Below, piece by piece: positions 25,981 through 35,042 of a stretch of 64,000 nt of DNA (position 1 is its first letter; every line of letters starts with the position of its first letter). The notes under the pieces are model-generated. The model ran no database searches and was not told the DNA's origin. It saw nothing but the letters and a program-made list of their open reading frames with translations. The position numbers were made by a program, and so were the translations under genes. The stretch is from CAVSZB01 sp964420395 (GTDB lineage: Bacteria; Krumholzibacteriota; Krumholzibacteriia; LZORAL124-64-63), in the NCBI GenBank assembly GCA_964420395.1, contig CAYQTJ010000003.1, positions 1 to 64,000 of the forward strand, in the 5' to 3' direction.

Positions 25981-27218
25981 GCGCCGCCGCCCCCCCCGCG
26001 GCGAACCCGCACTGGCTCGGCTGGCGGTGCGTCGTCTGCGGGCGGGACTTCCCGCGCGACCACGCCGGCTTCGTCTGCGACCGCTGCGGCATCGACGGCA
26101 TCCTCGACGCGGTCTACGACCTGGCCGCGATCGCGCGGGGCCTCGACCGCGCCGACCCTTTCCCCGCCCGCGGCCGCCCCGACCTCTGGCGCTTCGCGCC
26201 GCTGCTGCCGCTCGCCCCCGCCGGCCCCGAAGCCGCCTGGTCGCTGGGCGACACGCCGCTGCACGCGCCGCGCCGCCTGCGCGAGGCGCTCGGCCTGCCC
26301 CGCCTCCTCCTCAAGGACGACACCGGGCTCCCCTCGGCCAGCCTCAAGGACCGCGCCGCCGCGATGGGGATCGTCCACGCCCTGGCGGTCGGGGCGACGC
26401 ACCTGGCGTGCGCCTCGACCGGCAACGCCGCCGCCAGCCTCGCCGTGCTTGCCGCGCGCGCCGGCCTGCCGGCCACGATCTACGTCCCCGCCGCCGCGCC
26501 GGCCGCCAAGCTGGCGCAACTGGTCGTGCACGGCGCCGCGGTCATCCGCGTCGACGGCACCTACGACGAGGCGTTCGACCTGTCGCTGCGCGAGATCGCG
26601 GCGCACGGCTGGTACAGCCGCAACTGCGCCCACAACCCTATCCTGGTCGAGGGGAAGAAGACCGCGGCGCTGGAGATCGCGCTCGCGCTGGCGTTCGCCG
26701 CCCCCGACGCCGTCTTCGTCCCGGTGGGCGACGGCTGCATCGTCTCGTCGACGGCCAAGGCGTTCGCCGAGCTGCACGCGGTCGGCCTGCTCGCCCGGCG
26801 CCCCCGGGTCTACGGGGTGCAGGCTGCCGGCGCCGCCCCCCTCGCCCGCGCCTGGGCCGCCGTGCCCGACCCCGCCGCGCTCGACGGCCCCGCCATCCTG
26901 CGCGCCGTCACCCCGGTCGCCGCGCGCACCGTGGCCGACTCGATCTCCGTCGGCATCCCCCGCAACCGCGTCAAGGCGTGGCGCTACGTGGCCGCCTCGG
27001 GCGGCGCCTTCCTGGGCGTGCCCGACGCCGCGATCCTCGACGCCATCGGCCAGCTCGCCCGCCTCGCCGGGGTGTGGGCCGAGCCGTCGGCCGCCACCGC
27101 CCTCGCCGGCGTGATCGCCGCCCGCGACGCGGGGCTGATCGGCCCCACCGACACCGTCATCGCGCTGATCACGGGGCACGGGCTCAAGGATCCGGGCAAG
27201 GGGATTCCGGCGGCCTGA
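25977..27218 (+). CDS. PLP-dependent enzyme of the threonine synthase family
   Basis: ATGA overlap with the preceding small gene; 413 residues. The N-terminus has a zinc-ribbon-like CVVCGRDF ... CDRCG (Cys18, 21, 34, 37), as in many threonine synthases. SASLKDRAAAMG carries the PLP lysine (Lys124), ASTGNAAASLA binds the cofactor phosphate, and VGDGCIVSSTAKAF is also typical. The position at the end of the ssnA-ygeY-ygeW run is where E. coli has YgeX, diaminopropionate ammonia-lyase. This protein may replace it and perform a beta- or gamma-elimination. A housekeeping threonine synthase is the alternative; no other threonine gene is nearby. Confidence 0.78.
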   Translation: MSAAAPPAANPHWLGWRCVVCGRDFPRDHAGFVCDRCGIDGILDAVYDLAAIARGLDRADPFPARGRPDLWRFAPLLPLAPAGPEAAWSLGDTPLHAPRRLREALGLPRLLLKDDTGLPSASLKDRAAAMGIVHALAVGATHLACASTGNAAASLAVLAARAGLPATIYVPAAAPAAKLAQLVVHGAAVIRVDGTYDEAFDLSLREIAAHGWYSRNCAHNPILVEGKKTAALEIALALAFAAPDAVFVPVGDGCIVSSTAKAFAELHAVGLLARRPRVYGVQAAGAAPLARAWAAVPDPAALDGPAILRAVTPVAARTVADSISVGIPRNRVKAWRYVAASGGAFLGVPDAAILDAIGQLARLAGVWAEPSAATALAGVIAARDAGLIGPTDTVIALITGHGLKDPGKGIPAA

Positions 27219-27239
27219 CCGGCCGCGGGGAGGATCGCC

Positions 27240-27761
27240 ATGATCTCGCCGACCCTGCACGATGCGCTGGCGAAGCCGGCCCGTCAGGCCCTCATCATCT
27301 GGGGGGCCTTCCTGGTGAGCCAGCCGCTCTATTTCTACATCGTCCGGATGGTGGCGCAGGGCCGCTCACAGCCGCCGGTTCCCCCGCCCTTCGCGCTCCC
27401 GGCGCTGGCGCTCCTCTCCGTCGCCATGCTCGTCGGCGGTCTGGCCTGGATGCGCCTCTCCTTCACCGACGCCGCGCTCCGGAAGGCCCCGGCCACGCCG
27501 CCCCAGTTCCCCCTCCCGGGCGAACTGCCGACCCGCGACCGGCACCTGGCCGCCTTGCTCGCCTACGGACAGACCCGGCTGATCGTCGGCTGGGCCTGCT
27601 TCGAGTCGATCGGGGTCTACGGCGTGCTCTGCGTCTTCCTCGGCCATCCGCCCCGGGTCGCCGTGCCGTTCCTCGCCGTGGCGCTGGTCGCCCTCGCCCT
27701 GCACCGGCCGCGGCTCATGGACCTGGTCGAGCGCGCCGACGCGCAGCTGCCGCGCCACTAG
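27240..27761 (+). CDS. Small four-helix membrane protein, unknown
   Basis: ATG at 27240 with GGGGAGGAT upstream; 173 residues, four predicted membrane spans (about 18-38, 52-70, 110-128, 135-152). It starts 21 bases after the PLP enzyme, so it may be the last gene of that operon. No motif identifies a family. Sequence after the stop becomes AT-rich at the promoter of the next gene. Confidence 0.65.
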   Translation: MISPTLHDALAKPARQALIIWGAFLVSQPLYFYIVRMVAQGRSQPPVPPPFALPALALLSVAMLVGGLAWMRLSFTDAALRKAPATPPQFPLPGELPTRDRHLAALLAYGQTRLIVGWACFESIGVYGVLCVFLGHPPRVAVPFLAVALVALALHRPRLMDLVERADAQLPRH

Positions 27762-27809
27762 GGCCGCGGATACGGCTGGCGGCGCCTCCCGACCTGCAAC
27801 CGTCAGCTA

Positions 27810-27865
27810 TTGACAGACTTGCACAAGTTGTCTAATATGTCGTCAGTTTACGTCGATAAATGACG
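27810..27865 (+). promoter_or_regulatory. Consensus sigma-70 promoter with overlapping palindromes
   Basis: TTGACA (27810-27815) and TAATAT (27833-27838) are exactly 17 bases apart, the best promoter in the window. Between them ACTTGCACAAGT (27817-27828) is a palindrome-like operator. A second inverted repeat, CGTCAGTTTA and TAAATGACG (27841-27865), follows the -10. Each of the two extended repeats pairs fully if one G is bulged. The arrangement suggests tight, probably self-controlled repression of the ATPase gene. Confidence 0.7.
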
Positions 27866-27880
27866 GCGAGGTGATCAATT

Positions 27881-29020
27881 ATGTACAAGCGGCGCCTGGC
27901 GGCTCCAGAGGTCAGCTTCTTCCTGCTCGGACCGCGCGGCACCGGCAAGAGCACCTGGTTGCGGGCCAGATTTCCGGATGCGTACACGGTCGACCTGCTT
28001 TCGGAGGAGCGCTATCACCGTCTGCTCGCCAACCCGGGCCTCTTCGCCCACGAACTGAGGGCGATCGAGCCGGGCCGCTGGGTTGTCGTCGACGAGATCC
28101 AGCGCCTGCCGGGGCTGCTGAACGAGGTGCACCGGTTCGGCGAGGAGAAGGGGCTGCGTTTCGTGCTCTGCGGCTCGAGTGCGCGCAAGTTGAAGCGCGC
28201 GGGGGTCAATCTGCTCGCGGGCCGGGCGCTGCGTCGCGCCATGCACCCCTTCGTGCCCGAGGAACTCGGCAGCAGCTTCGATCTCGAGGTGGCGCTCAGC
28301 CGCGGACTGCTGCCGATCGTCTGGGATTCGCCCGCACGGGACGAAACGCTCGCGGCCTATGTGCGGCTCTATCTCAAGGAGGAGATCCAGGCCGAGGCGA
28401 CCGTCCGCAACCTGCCCGGCTTCGCCCGCTTCCTCCCCATCGCGGCGCTCTACCACGGCCAGGTCGTGAACAGCTCCAACGTCGCGCGCGAAGCGGGCGT
28501 CGCGCGGACGACGGTCAACGGCTACCTCGACATCCTGGAGGAGACCCTGCTCTGCTTCCGCGTGCCGGGTTTCGAGGCGAAGCTGCGCGTCCGCGAGCGC
28601 AAGCTGCCCAAGTGGTACTGGTGCGACCCCGGCATCGTGCGGGCGATGCGAGGCTCCCGCGGCGACATCGTCCCCGAGGAGCGCGGCGCCCTGTTCGAAG
28701 GCCTGGTGGCGCAATTGCTGCGCGCCTACCGCGACTATGCCGGACTGTGCGACGACATCTCCTACTGGTCCGCCGAACGACGCACGACCGAGGTCGACTT
28801 CATCCTGACCCGCGGCGACGAGCACATCGCGGTCGAAGCCAAATCCGGAACCCAATTCACCGACAGGTGGTGCAGCGGACTCCGCGCCATCGCGCCCCTC
28901 GCGGGCCTCACGCGCCGCATCATCGTCTACCCCGCCGGCCCCTCCCTCCGGACCGCGGACGGAATCGAGATCCTGTCCTTCGCGTCCCTGGCCGAAGCCC
29001 TGGCGACAGGCGGCCTATAG
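27881..29020 (+). CDS. AAA_14 / DUF4143 ATPase
   Basis: ATG at 27881 with GAGGTGAT upstream, a near-perfect ribosome site; 379 residues. N-terminal AAA domain with Walker A GPRGTGKST (about 18-26) and Walker B WVVVDEIQRL, then a winged-helix-like part (SSNVAREAGVARTTVNGYL) and a C-terminal DUF4143 nuclease-like region ending VDFILTRGDEHIAVEAKSG. That D...E.K arrangement resembles PD-(D/E)XK folds. Proteins of this build are widespread, often multi-copy and mobile in bacteria and archaea, with no agreed role. The AT-rich upstream region against GC-rich surroundings suggests acquisition. Confidence 0.88.
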   Translation: MYKRRLAAPEVSFFLLGPRGTGKSTWLRARFPDAYTVDLLSEERYHRLLANPGLFAHELRAIEPGRWVVVDEIQRLPGLLNEVHRFGEEKGLRFVLCGSSARKLKRAGVNLLAGRALRRAMHPFVPEELGSSFDLEVALSRGLLPIVWDSPARDETLAAYVRLYLKEEIQAEATVRNLPGFARFLPIAALYHGQVVNSSNVAREAGVARTTVNGYLDILEETLLCFRVPGFEAKLRVRERKLPKWYWCDPGIVRAMRGSRGDIVPEERGALFEGLVAQLLRAYRDYAGLCDDISYWSAERRTTEVDFILTRGDEHIAVEAKSGTQFTDRWCSGLRAIAPLAGLTRRIIVYPAGPSLRTADGIEILSFASLAEALATGGL

Positions 29021-29185
29021 GCTGATCGCCGCCCGCAGCGGTCGGGCAGTCGCCCGGCCGAAACGGGCCGAAACGGGGTGATGGCGTCGAGGGCGCGCCG
29101 CGGCTAGAATGGCCCCCTCCCCCGAGTCCCGAACCCGTGGCGCGCGACCGCCGACGAACCGCGCGCCCGCACAGAGGAGATCAGG

Positions 29186-31129
29186 ATGTCCCGCATCGCG
29201 CTGCTTCTGCTCGGGCTGCTGACCCTGCCCGCCGTCTTCGCCGCCGCCGCCGACGTCGTCGCGCCCGGCGACAATCTGGTCGTCGAGGGGGTGCCGCCGA
29301 TCCCGGCGGCGCTGGCGCAGGAGATCGGCCGGTGGACGGAGATCCGCGAGGCGGCCTTCGCCAGCTGGCATCCGGTCCGGCGCGAAGTCCTGATCCTGAC
29401 CAGGTTCGGGACCACGAACCAGGTCCACCAGGTGCGCCGGCCCGGCGGCGCGCGGACCCAGCTGACCTTCTTCCCCGAGCCGGTCGCGCAGGCGAGCTTC
29501 CAGCCGACCCACGGCGACTACTTCGTCGTCGGCAAGGACATCGGGGGCAACGAGTACTACCAGCTCTACCGGGTCGACGCGGCCACCGGCGCCGTCACCC
29601 TCCTGACCGACGGCAGTTCGCGCAACACCGGCGGCGCCTGGTCCCACGCGGGCGACCGGCTCGCCTACATGTCGACCCGTCGCAACGGGCGCGACAACGA
29701 CATCTGGGTCATGGATCCGCTCGACCCGCGCAGCGACCGCCTCGTGGCGGAGCTGGCCGGGGGCGGCTGGGCCGCGCTCGACTGGTCGCCGGACGACGAC
29801 CGGCTGCTCGTGGCCGAGTACGTTTCGGTCAACGAGAGCTTCCTCTGGCTCGTCGACGTCGCCACGGGCGCCCGCACCGCGCTCACGCCCCGGGTCGGGG
29901 AGACGCAGGTCGCCTACGGCAGCGCCCGCTTCGCCGCCGACGGCCGCAGCCTCTGGATCACGACCGACCGCGACTCCGAGTACCAGCGCCTCGCGCGCCT
30001 CGACCTCGCCACCGGCGCGATCACGCCCCTCACCTCCCACATCCCGTGGGACGTGGACCTGCTCGCCCCCTCGCCGGACGGCCGCACGATCGCCTTCGTC
30101 ACCAACGAGGACGGCGCCAGCGTGCTGCGCCTGCTCGACGCGCGCGCCGGCCGCGAGAAGCGCGCGCCGCGCCTGCCGATCGGGGTCATCAGCGCACTCG
30201 AGTGGCACCGCAACGGCCGCGACCTCGCCGTCACCCTCGAGTCGGCCCGCAGCACCGCCGACGTCTGGTCGGTCGACGTCCGCTCCGGCGGCAGCGAGCG
30301 CTGGACCACCAGCGAGACCGGCGGCATCGCCACCGACACCTTCGTCGAGCCGGCGATCGTGCGCTGGCCGAGCACGGAGGGCCTCACGATCTCGGGCATC
30401 CTCTACAGCCCGCCCGCCCGCTTTCCCGGGCGCCGCCCGGTCATCGTGAGCATCCACGGCGGTCCCGAGGGGCAGGCCCGCCCCGACTTCCAGACCCGGC
30501 TCAACTACTTCATCAACGAATTGGGGTGCGCGGTCCTCCACCCCAACGTCCGCGGCTCCACCGGCTACGGCAAGACGTTCGCCACGCTCGACAACGGCCT
30601 GCTGCGCGAGGGATCGTACCGCGACATCGCGGCGCTGCTCGACTGGATCGCCACCCGCCCCGACCTCGACCCCGACCGCGTCATGGTCATGGGCGGCAGC
30701 TACGGTGGCCACATGACCCTGGCCGTGGCGACCTGCTGGCCGGAGCGGATCCGCTGCGCGGTCGACTACGTCGGCATTTCGCACCTGGCCACGTTCCTCG
30801 AGAACACGGCCGACTACCGGCGCGATCTGCGCCGCGTCGAGTACGGCGACGAGCGCGACCCCGACACGCGCGCCTTCATGGAGCGCACCGCCCCGCTGAA
30901 CAACGCCGCGAAGATCAGCCGGCCGCTGTTCATCGTGCAGGGCGGCAACGACCCCCGCGTCCCGCTGAGCGAGGCCGAGCAGATGCTCGCCACCGTGCGC
31001 GGCAACGGCACCCCCGTCTGGTACCTCATGGCCCGCGACGAAGGCCACGGCTTCCGCAAGAAGGGCAACAACGACTTCCTGCTCTACTCGCTGGTGATGT
31101 TCACGAAGGAGTTTCTGCTCGCGCCGTGA
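29186..31129 (+). CDS. Secreted S9 prolyl oligopeptidase-family peptidase
   Basis: ATG at 29186 after AGAGGAGAT; 647 residues with a signal peptide (cleavage near FAAAA, residue 20). Residues 50-380 form a TolB/PD40-type beta-propeller (for example GAWSHAGDRLAYMSTRR). The C-terminal alpha/beta hydrolase has GGSYGGH with the catalytic serine near 503, aspartate in GGNDPRVPL near 588 and histidine in DEGHGF near 620. It should cleave short peptides in the periplasm or outside. The gene is monocistronic, facing the long repeat protein. Confidence 0.9.
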   Translation: MSRIALLLLGLLTLPAVFAAAADVVAPGDNLVVEGVPPIPAALAQEIGRWTEIREAAFASWHPVRREVLILTRFGTTNQVHQVRRPGGARTQLTFFPEPVAQASFQPTHGDYFVVGKDIGGNEYYQLYRVDAATGAVTLLTDGSSRNTGGAWSHAGDRLAYMSTRRNGRDNDIWVMDPLDPRSDRLVAELAGGGWAALDWSPDDDRLLVAEYVSVNESFLWLVDVATGARTALTPRVGETQVAYGSARFAADGRSLWITTDRDSEYQRLARLDLATGAITPLTSHIPWDVDLLAPSPDGRTIAFVTNEDGASVLRLLDARAGREKRAPRLPIGVISALEWHRNGRDLAVTLESARSTADVWSVDVRSGGSERWTTSETGGIATDTFVEPAIVRWPSTEGLTISGILYSPPARFPGRRPVIVSIHGGPEGQARPDFQTRLNYFINELGCAVLHPNVRGSTGYGKTFATLDNGLLREGSYRDIAALLDWIATRPDLDPDRVMVMGGSYGGHMTLAVATCWPERIRCAVDYVGISHLATFLENTADYRRDLRRVEYGDERDPDTRAFMERTAPLNNAAKISRPLFIVQGGNDPRVPLSEAEQMLATVRGNGTPVWYLMARDEGHGFRKKGNNDFLLYSLVMFTKEFLLAP

Positions 31130-31377
31130 GGCGCGGGCCGCGGCAGGCGCCGCTCGCCCACGGCAGTCGGGAGGCCCTGGACCGGCGTCGCCTCGCTGGC
31201 GGCGACCATGCACCAGGGTGCATCGAGCGGGGCAGCGCCAGTTCCTGAGCCCGGGGACCCGCGAGTTCAGCGGGCGTCCAGCGCCTTAATCCGGCCCCAG
31301 GCCCCGGTCGTGACGGCGACGGAGCCCGGATTTCACCGGTCCGGCTCCGGCAAGGGGCTCACGTCCATCCTGTCCGG

Positions 31378-34300
31378 CTACTTCAGCAGCGTGATCTTGC
31401 GCACGACCGCCTCGCCGGCCGCCCGCACCCTCACGAAGTAGACGCCGGAACCCACGAGTTGCCCGCCCGAGTCCCGTCCGTTCCAGACCAGGGCGTGCTC
31501 GCCCGCCGCGAACTCCTGTGCGGCGAGCGTCCTGATCGCCCGTCCCCGCAGATCGTGGATGGTGACCGTGACCGGACCGGCGTGCGCGAGGCTGAAGCGG
31601 ACCCGGGTGAAGGGATTGAACGGGTTCGGGTAGACGGCCTCGAGGCGGACCGCGGCGGCGGGCGGTTGCGCGTCCACCCCGGTGGGACTCAGGACCCAAC
31701 GCGCGATCCGGGGCGAATTCTTGCCCCCGGCCGTGCTGAACCCACCGCCGGCGTAGAAATCGCCGTTCCAGGCGCAGGTGCCCCAGACGCCACCGTTCAT
31801 GCCCCCGCCCAGGGATGACCACGCTGCGCCGTCCCAGGTCACCAGGTAGTTCGCGGGAATCCCCCCGGCGGCGGTGAAGCCGCCGCCGGCGACGAGCCGG
31901 TCTCCCAGCCAGGAGAGGCTGTAGACCGACCCGCCGGCCATGCCGGCGCCGAGCGGATGGAACGCGCTCCCGTCCCAGCGGGCGACCCGTGGCGCGGGCA
32001 CGCTGCCGACGAAGTCGAAATCCCCTCCCACATAGAGGTCGGGGACGTGGCTGAGCAGGGCGTAGACGGCGTTGTTGGCGGTGAAGCCGGGCGGGGGCGC
32101 CTCCCAGGCGGTCCCGTCCCAGAGAGCGAGGTTCTGGACCGTCAGCCCGCCCGCGTTCGTGAAGCTGCCGCCGACCACGAGCTTGCCGTCGTGGATCGCC
32201 AGAGCCAGCACCGTGCCGTTCAGCCCCGAGCCGAGAGCCGAGAACGAGGTCCCGTCCCAGGCCGCGATGTAGGGCATGGGCTGGCCGCCCATGGTCTGGA
32301 AGGAGCCGCCCACGATCAGGCGGCCGTCGAAGAGCGCCAGGGCCCTGCCGCGGGTGAGATCGCCCGGGAAGCCCAGAGCCTCCCACGACGCACCGTCCCA
32401 GCGCGCCAGATCACAGGTTTCCGTGGCGGGAGGAACCGCGAACATCCCGGCCGCATAGAGATCCCCCTGGTACTCGAGCGTGGCATGGATCTGGGGCAGA
32501 TTGCTGCCCGCCGGGGCCAGGCCACCCGCGAGCGTGTTCCAGGCTCCTCCGTCCCAGGTGGCGATGGATCCGGCGACCTGCAGGCCGAGGCGATCGTACA
32601 TGCCGGCCACCACGAGGTTGTCGCCGTAGGTCCCGAAGCAGTAGGCAGAGCCCGACGGCCCGTTACCGTCGAAGCCGCCCCACCAGCGATCCGCCTCCAG
32701 CGGCAACGCGGCGGGCTCGTTCCACTGGGCCAGGTTGGCGGACACCGTCCCGCCGGCGGTCGCAAAACCGCCGCCCACGAAGAGGGCTCCGTCCAGCGCA
32801 GCCAGGACGGGAATGGTCATCGAGGAGATGCCGGTGTCCATGGCCATCCAGTGATTCCATTCGTCCCAGCGCGCCACGCCGGTGAAGGCCACCGCGCCGG
32901 CCTGGTTCACGGTGCCGCTGACGTACAACTCGCCGCCGCTGGCCGCCATCTTCTCGACCCCCAGCGGCTGGCACTGCAGTCCGCCGGGGTCGGTCCAGCA
33001 ATACTCTCCGACGAAGCCCGTGCCGAGTGGCTCCCACTGCCCGTTGCGCAACCGCGCCACACGGGAGGCGGCCACGCCCCCCACCTGCCCGAAATAGCCG
33101 CCCACGACGAGGTTGCCCGCGAGTTCGGCCAGAGCGTAGACATCCCCGTCGGCGCCGCCGCCGAACTCCGACCAGCCGGTCCCATCCCAGGCGGCGAGTC
33201 GCAAGGCCTGCGCTCCGCCCGCGGTGGTGAAGGTCCCGCCGACGATCAGCAGCCCGTCATGTACGAGCAGCGCCCGGGCCATGCTGTTGAGGCCGCTGCC
33301 CATGGCGTGCCACTGGCTCCCGTCCCAGCGGGCGATATTGGCCACGGTCGTGCCGCCGGCGAGCGTGAAGCTCCCCGCCGCCACCAGGTCGTCGCCATAC
33401 TGCACCATGGCGTACGGGGCGCCGTTCAGGCCACTCCCCAGGGCCTGCCACTCCAGGCCGTTCCAGAGGGCGATGCGGTTGACCGGCGTGCCGCCGGCAT
33501 TCAGGATGTTCCCGCCGACGACGAGATCCTGGCCGTAACTCGCCAGCGCCCAGGGCCCGGCCGAGAGGCCGCCGCCCACCTGCCGCCACTCCGATCCGTT
33601 CCAAGCCGCCAGTCCGCTCGCGATGCTCGTGCCGGCCGTCGTGAAACTCCCGCTGGCCACGATCTCGCTTCCGTGCGCCAGCAGGGCGAGGACCGTTCCG
33701 TCGAGTCCGGCGCCGCTCCCGAGACCCGGCGCCGGGGTCAGCCGATCCCCGTCCAGGATGGCGAGGTAGGGGGACACGGCGTCACCGATCACCTTGAAGT
33801 ACCCGCTCACGAACCAGTCGTCGCCGTAGAGAAGCATGTCGCTGAAGCGGGTCATGATGCCGTCATCGACGGAATCCCAGGGCGCCCCTCCCGAGGTGTA
33901 GCTGCCGCTGGCGACCAGCGCCGAGGGGGTGCTCCTCAGCATGGACACATCGATCGCCCCCGGGAACCAGGGCACGGCGGACCAGGCCAGACCGTCCCAG
34001 ACCGCGAGTCCCGAGATGGGAGCCCCCTCGATCGCGCCGAAGTTCCCGCCAGCGTACAGGTTGCCCTCGTGCACCTCCAGGCAGTACACGTTCCGGACCG
34101 ACGTGGCGCTGTCGGCGAAGATCCCCCGCCACGCGGTCCCCGTCCAGCGGGCGATGCGGCCGAGCGAAGTTCCCAGATTGTCGCTGGTGAAGATGCCTCC
34201 GATGACGATCTGGCCGCCATGGTTCGTGACGGCGTAGACCGCACCGCTCACTCCGGATGCGAACGGCAACCACTGTCCCGTCGCATTGCTCCAGTAGGCC

Positions 34301-34890
34301 ACGTACCGGACCGCGCTGCTGCCGGAGTACGTGAATTCGCCCACCGCGATGAGCTGTCCCTGAGGGCCGACGTTCAGTCCGCGAACACGACCCGAGAAGC
34401 CCGCGCCCATGGCATGCCAATTCGTGCCATCGTAGCGCGCCACTTCCCGACAGGTGGCGCCATTGCCATCGGCGAATGTGAATTCGCCGCCGACGACCAG
34501 GTAACCATCGTGCACCGTCAGGTCGTACACGTTGACGAGGCTGCCCGCAATCGGGACGCCTGTCCAGGCCACGCCATCCCAGCGCGCCAGATGGCCGACG
34601 TAGAGGTCACCCGCGTAATTGAAGCTGCCGCCCACGTACAGATTGCCCTCGTAGATCGCCATCGCGTTGATGACACTGTCGAAGCCGGGACGGTGGAACC
34701 CCGGTTGCCAGCCTTCCGCGGCGCTCTGCGGGGACAACAGGTCGATCGGACCGTCCGAGCCGAATCCGGAGCCCGGCACTGCGCCCGCCCGCGCAACAGC
34801 GGCGGCGCACGCCGACAGAGTGATGGAGGCAAGGATGGCCACGATCGCGAAGGGGCACCTGCAGAGAAAGCGGTGGTCGGTCGTGGACAT
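31378..34890 (-). CDS. Very long secreted repeat protein with FlgD/T9SS-like C-terminal domain
   Basis: ATG at 34890 is preceded by a run of G; the open frame continues upstream without signals. 1170 residues. The N-terminus CRCPFAIVAILASITLSAC is a signal peptide, with a possible lipobox. About 20 imperfect repeats of roughly 46 residues follow, each with the pattern LVVGGxFTxAGG ... ARWDGxxWxxLGxGLNG, beta-propeller-like (delta-60/kelch-like). The last 90 residues, starting at VYPNPFNPFTRVRFSLA and ending RKITLLK, are the FlgD-like/T9SS-type C-terminal domain. Such proteins are exported and probably attached to the surface. A paralogue of the same build lies at 40069-42867. Confidence 0.8.
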   Translation of the reverse strand: MSTTDHRFLCRCPFAIVAILASITLSACAAAVARAGAVPGSGFGSDGPIDLLSPQSAAEGWQPGFHRPGFDSVINAMAIYEGNLYVGGSFNYAGDLYVGHLARWDGVAWTGVPIAGSLVNVYDLTVHDGYLVVGGEFTFADGNGATCREVARYDGTNWHAMGAGFSGRVRGLNVGPQGQLIAVGEFTYSGSSAVRYVAYWSNATGQWLPFASGVSGAVYAVTNHGGQIVIGGIFTSDNLGTSLGRIARWTGTAWRGIFADSATSVRNVYCLEVHEGNLYAGGNFGAIEGAPISGLAVWDGLAWSAVPWFPGAIDVSMLRSTPSALVASGSYTSGGAPWDSVDDGIMTRFSDMLLYGDDWFVSGYFKVIGDAVSPYLAILDGDRLTPAPGLGSGAGLDGTVLALLAHGSEIVASGSFTTAGTSIASGLAAWNGSEWRQVGGGLSAGPWALASYGQDLVVGGNILNAGGTPVNRIALWNGLEWQALGSGLNGAPYAMVQYGDDLVAAGSFTLAGGTTVANIARWDGSQWHAMGSGLNSMARALLVHDGLLIVGGTFTTAGGAQALRLAAWDGTGWSEFGGGADGDVYALAELAGNLVVGGYFGQVGGVAASRVARLRNGQWEPLGTGFVGEYCWTDPGGLQCQPLGVEKMAASGGELYVSGTVNQAGAVAFTGVARWDEWNHWMAMDTGISSMTIPVLAALDGALFVGGGFATAGGTVSANLAQWNEPAALPLEADRWWGGFDGNGPSGSAYCFGTYGDNLVVAGMYDRLGLQVAGSIATWDGGAWNTLAGGLAPAGSNLPQIHATLEYQGDLYAAGMFAVPPATETCDLARWDGASWEALGFPGDLTRGRALALFDGRLIVGGSFQTMGGQPMPYIAAWDGTSFSALGSGLNGTVLALAIHDGKLVVGGSFTNAGGLTVQNLALWDGTAWEAPPPGFTANNAVYALLSHVPDLYVGGDFDFVGSVPAPRVARWDGSAFHPLGAGMAGGSVYSLSWLGDRLVAGGGFTAAGGIPANYLVTWDGAAWSSLGGGMNGGVWGTCAWNGDFYAGGGFSTAGGKNSPRIARWVLSPTGVDAQPPAAAVRLEAVYPNPFNPFTRVRFSLAHAGPVTVTIHDLRGRAIRTLAAQEFAAGEHALVWNGRDSGGQLVGSGVYFVRVRAAGEAVVRKITLLK

Positions 34891-35042
34891 GGCAAGCCCC
34901 CCCGTTGTAACGGAGGAGGCCGCTTGAAACTGGACCATATTACATGCGCATCGAGCGGCGCGGCTCCCCCATGACGACGCGATGTTATCACGAAACTGCG
35001 CACGAACACAACCGCGGCGGCCTGCCGACCGCCGCGCAGCCG

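Noticed and set aside
27881..29020. Considered as a transposase because of the AT-rich upstream region.
   Set aside because: No DDE/DEDD motif; Walker motifs and the DUF4143 end identify an AAA_14 ATPase.
31957..34974. A 1005-residue plus-strand open frame.
   Set aside because: It is fully antisense to the repeat protein, has no signal or domain, and is Arg/Gly/Pro-rich as expected for a GC-driven shadow.
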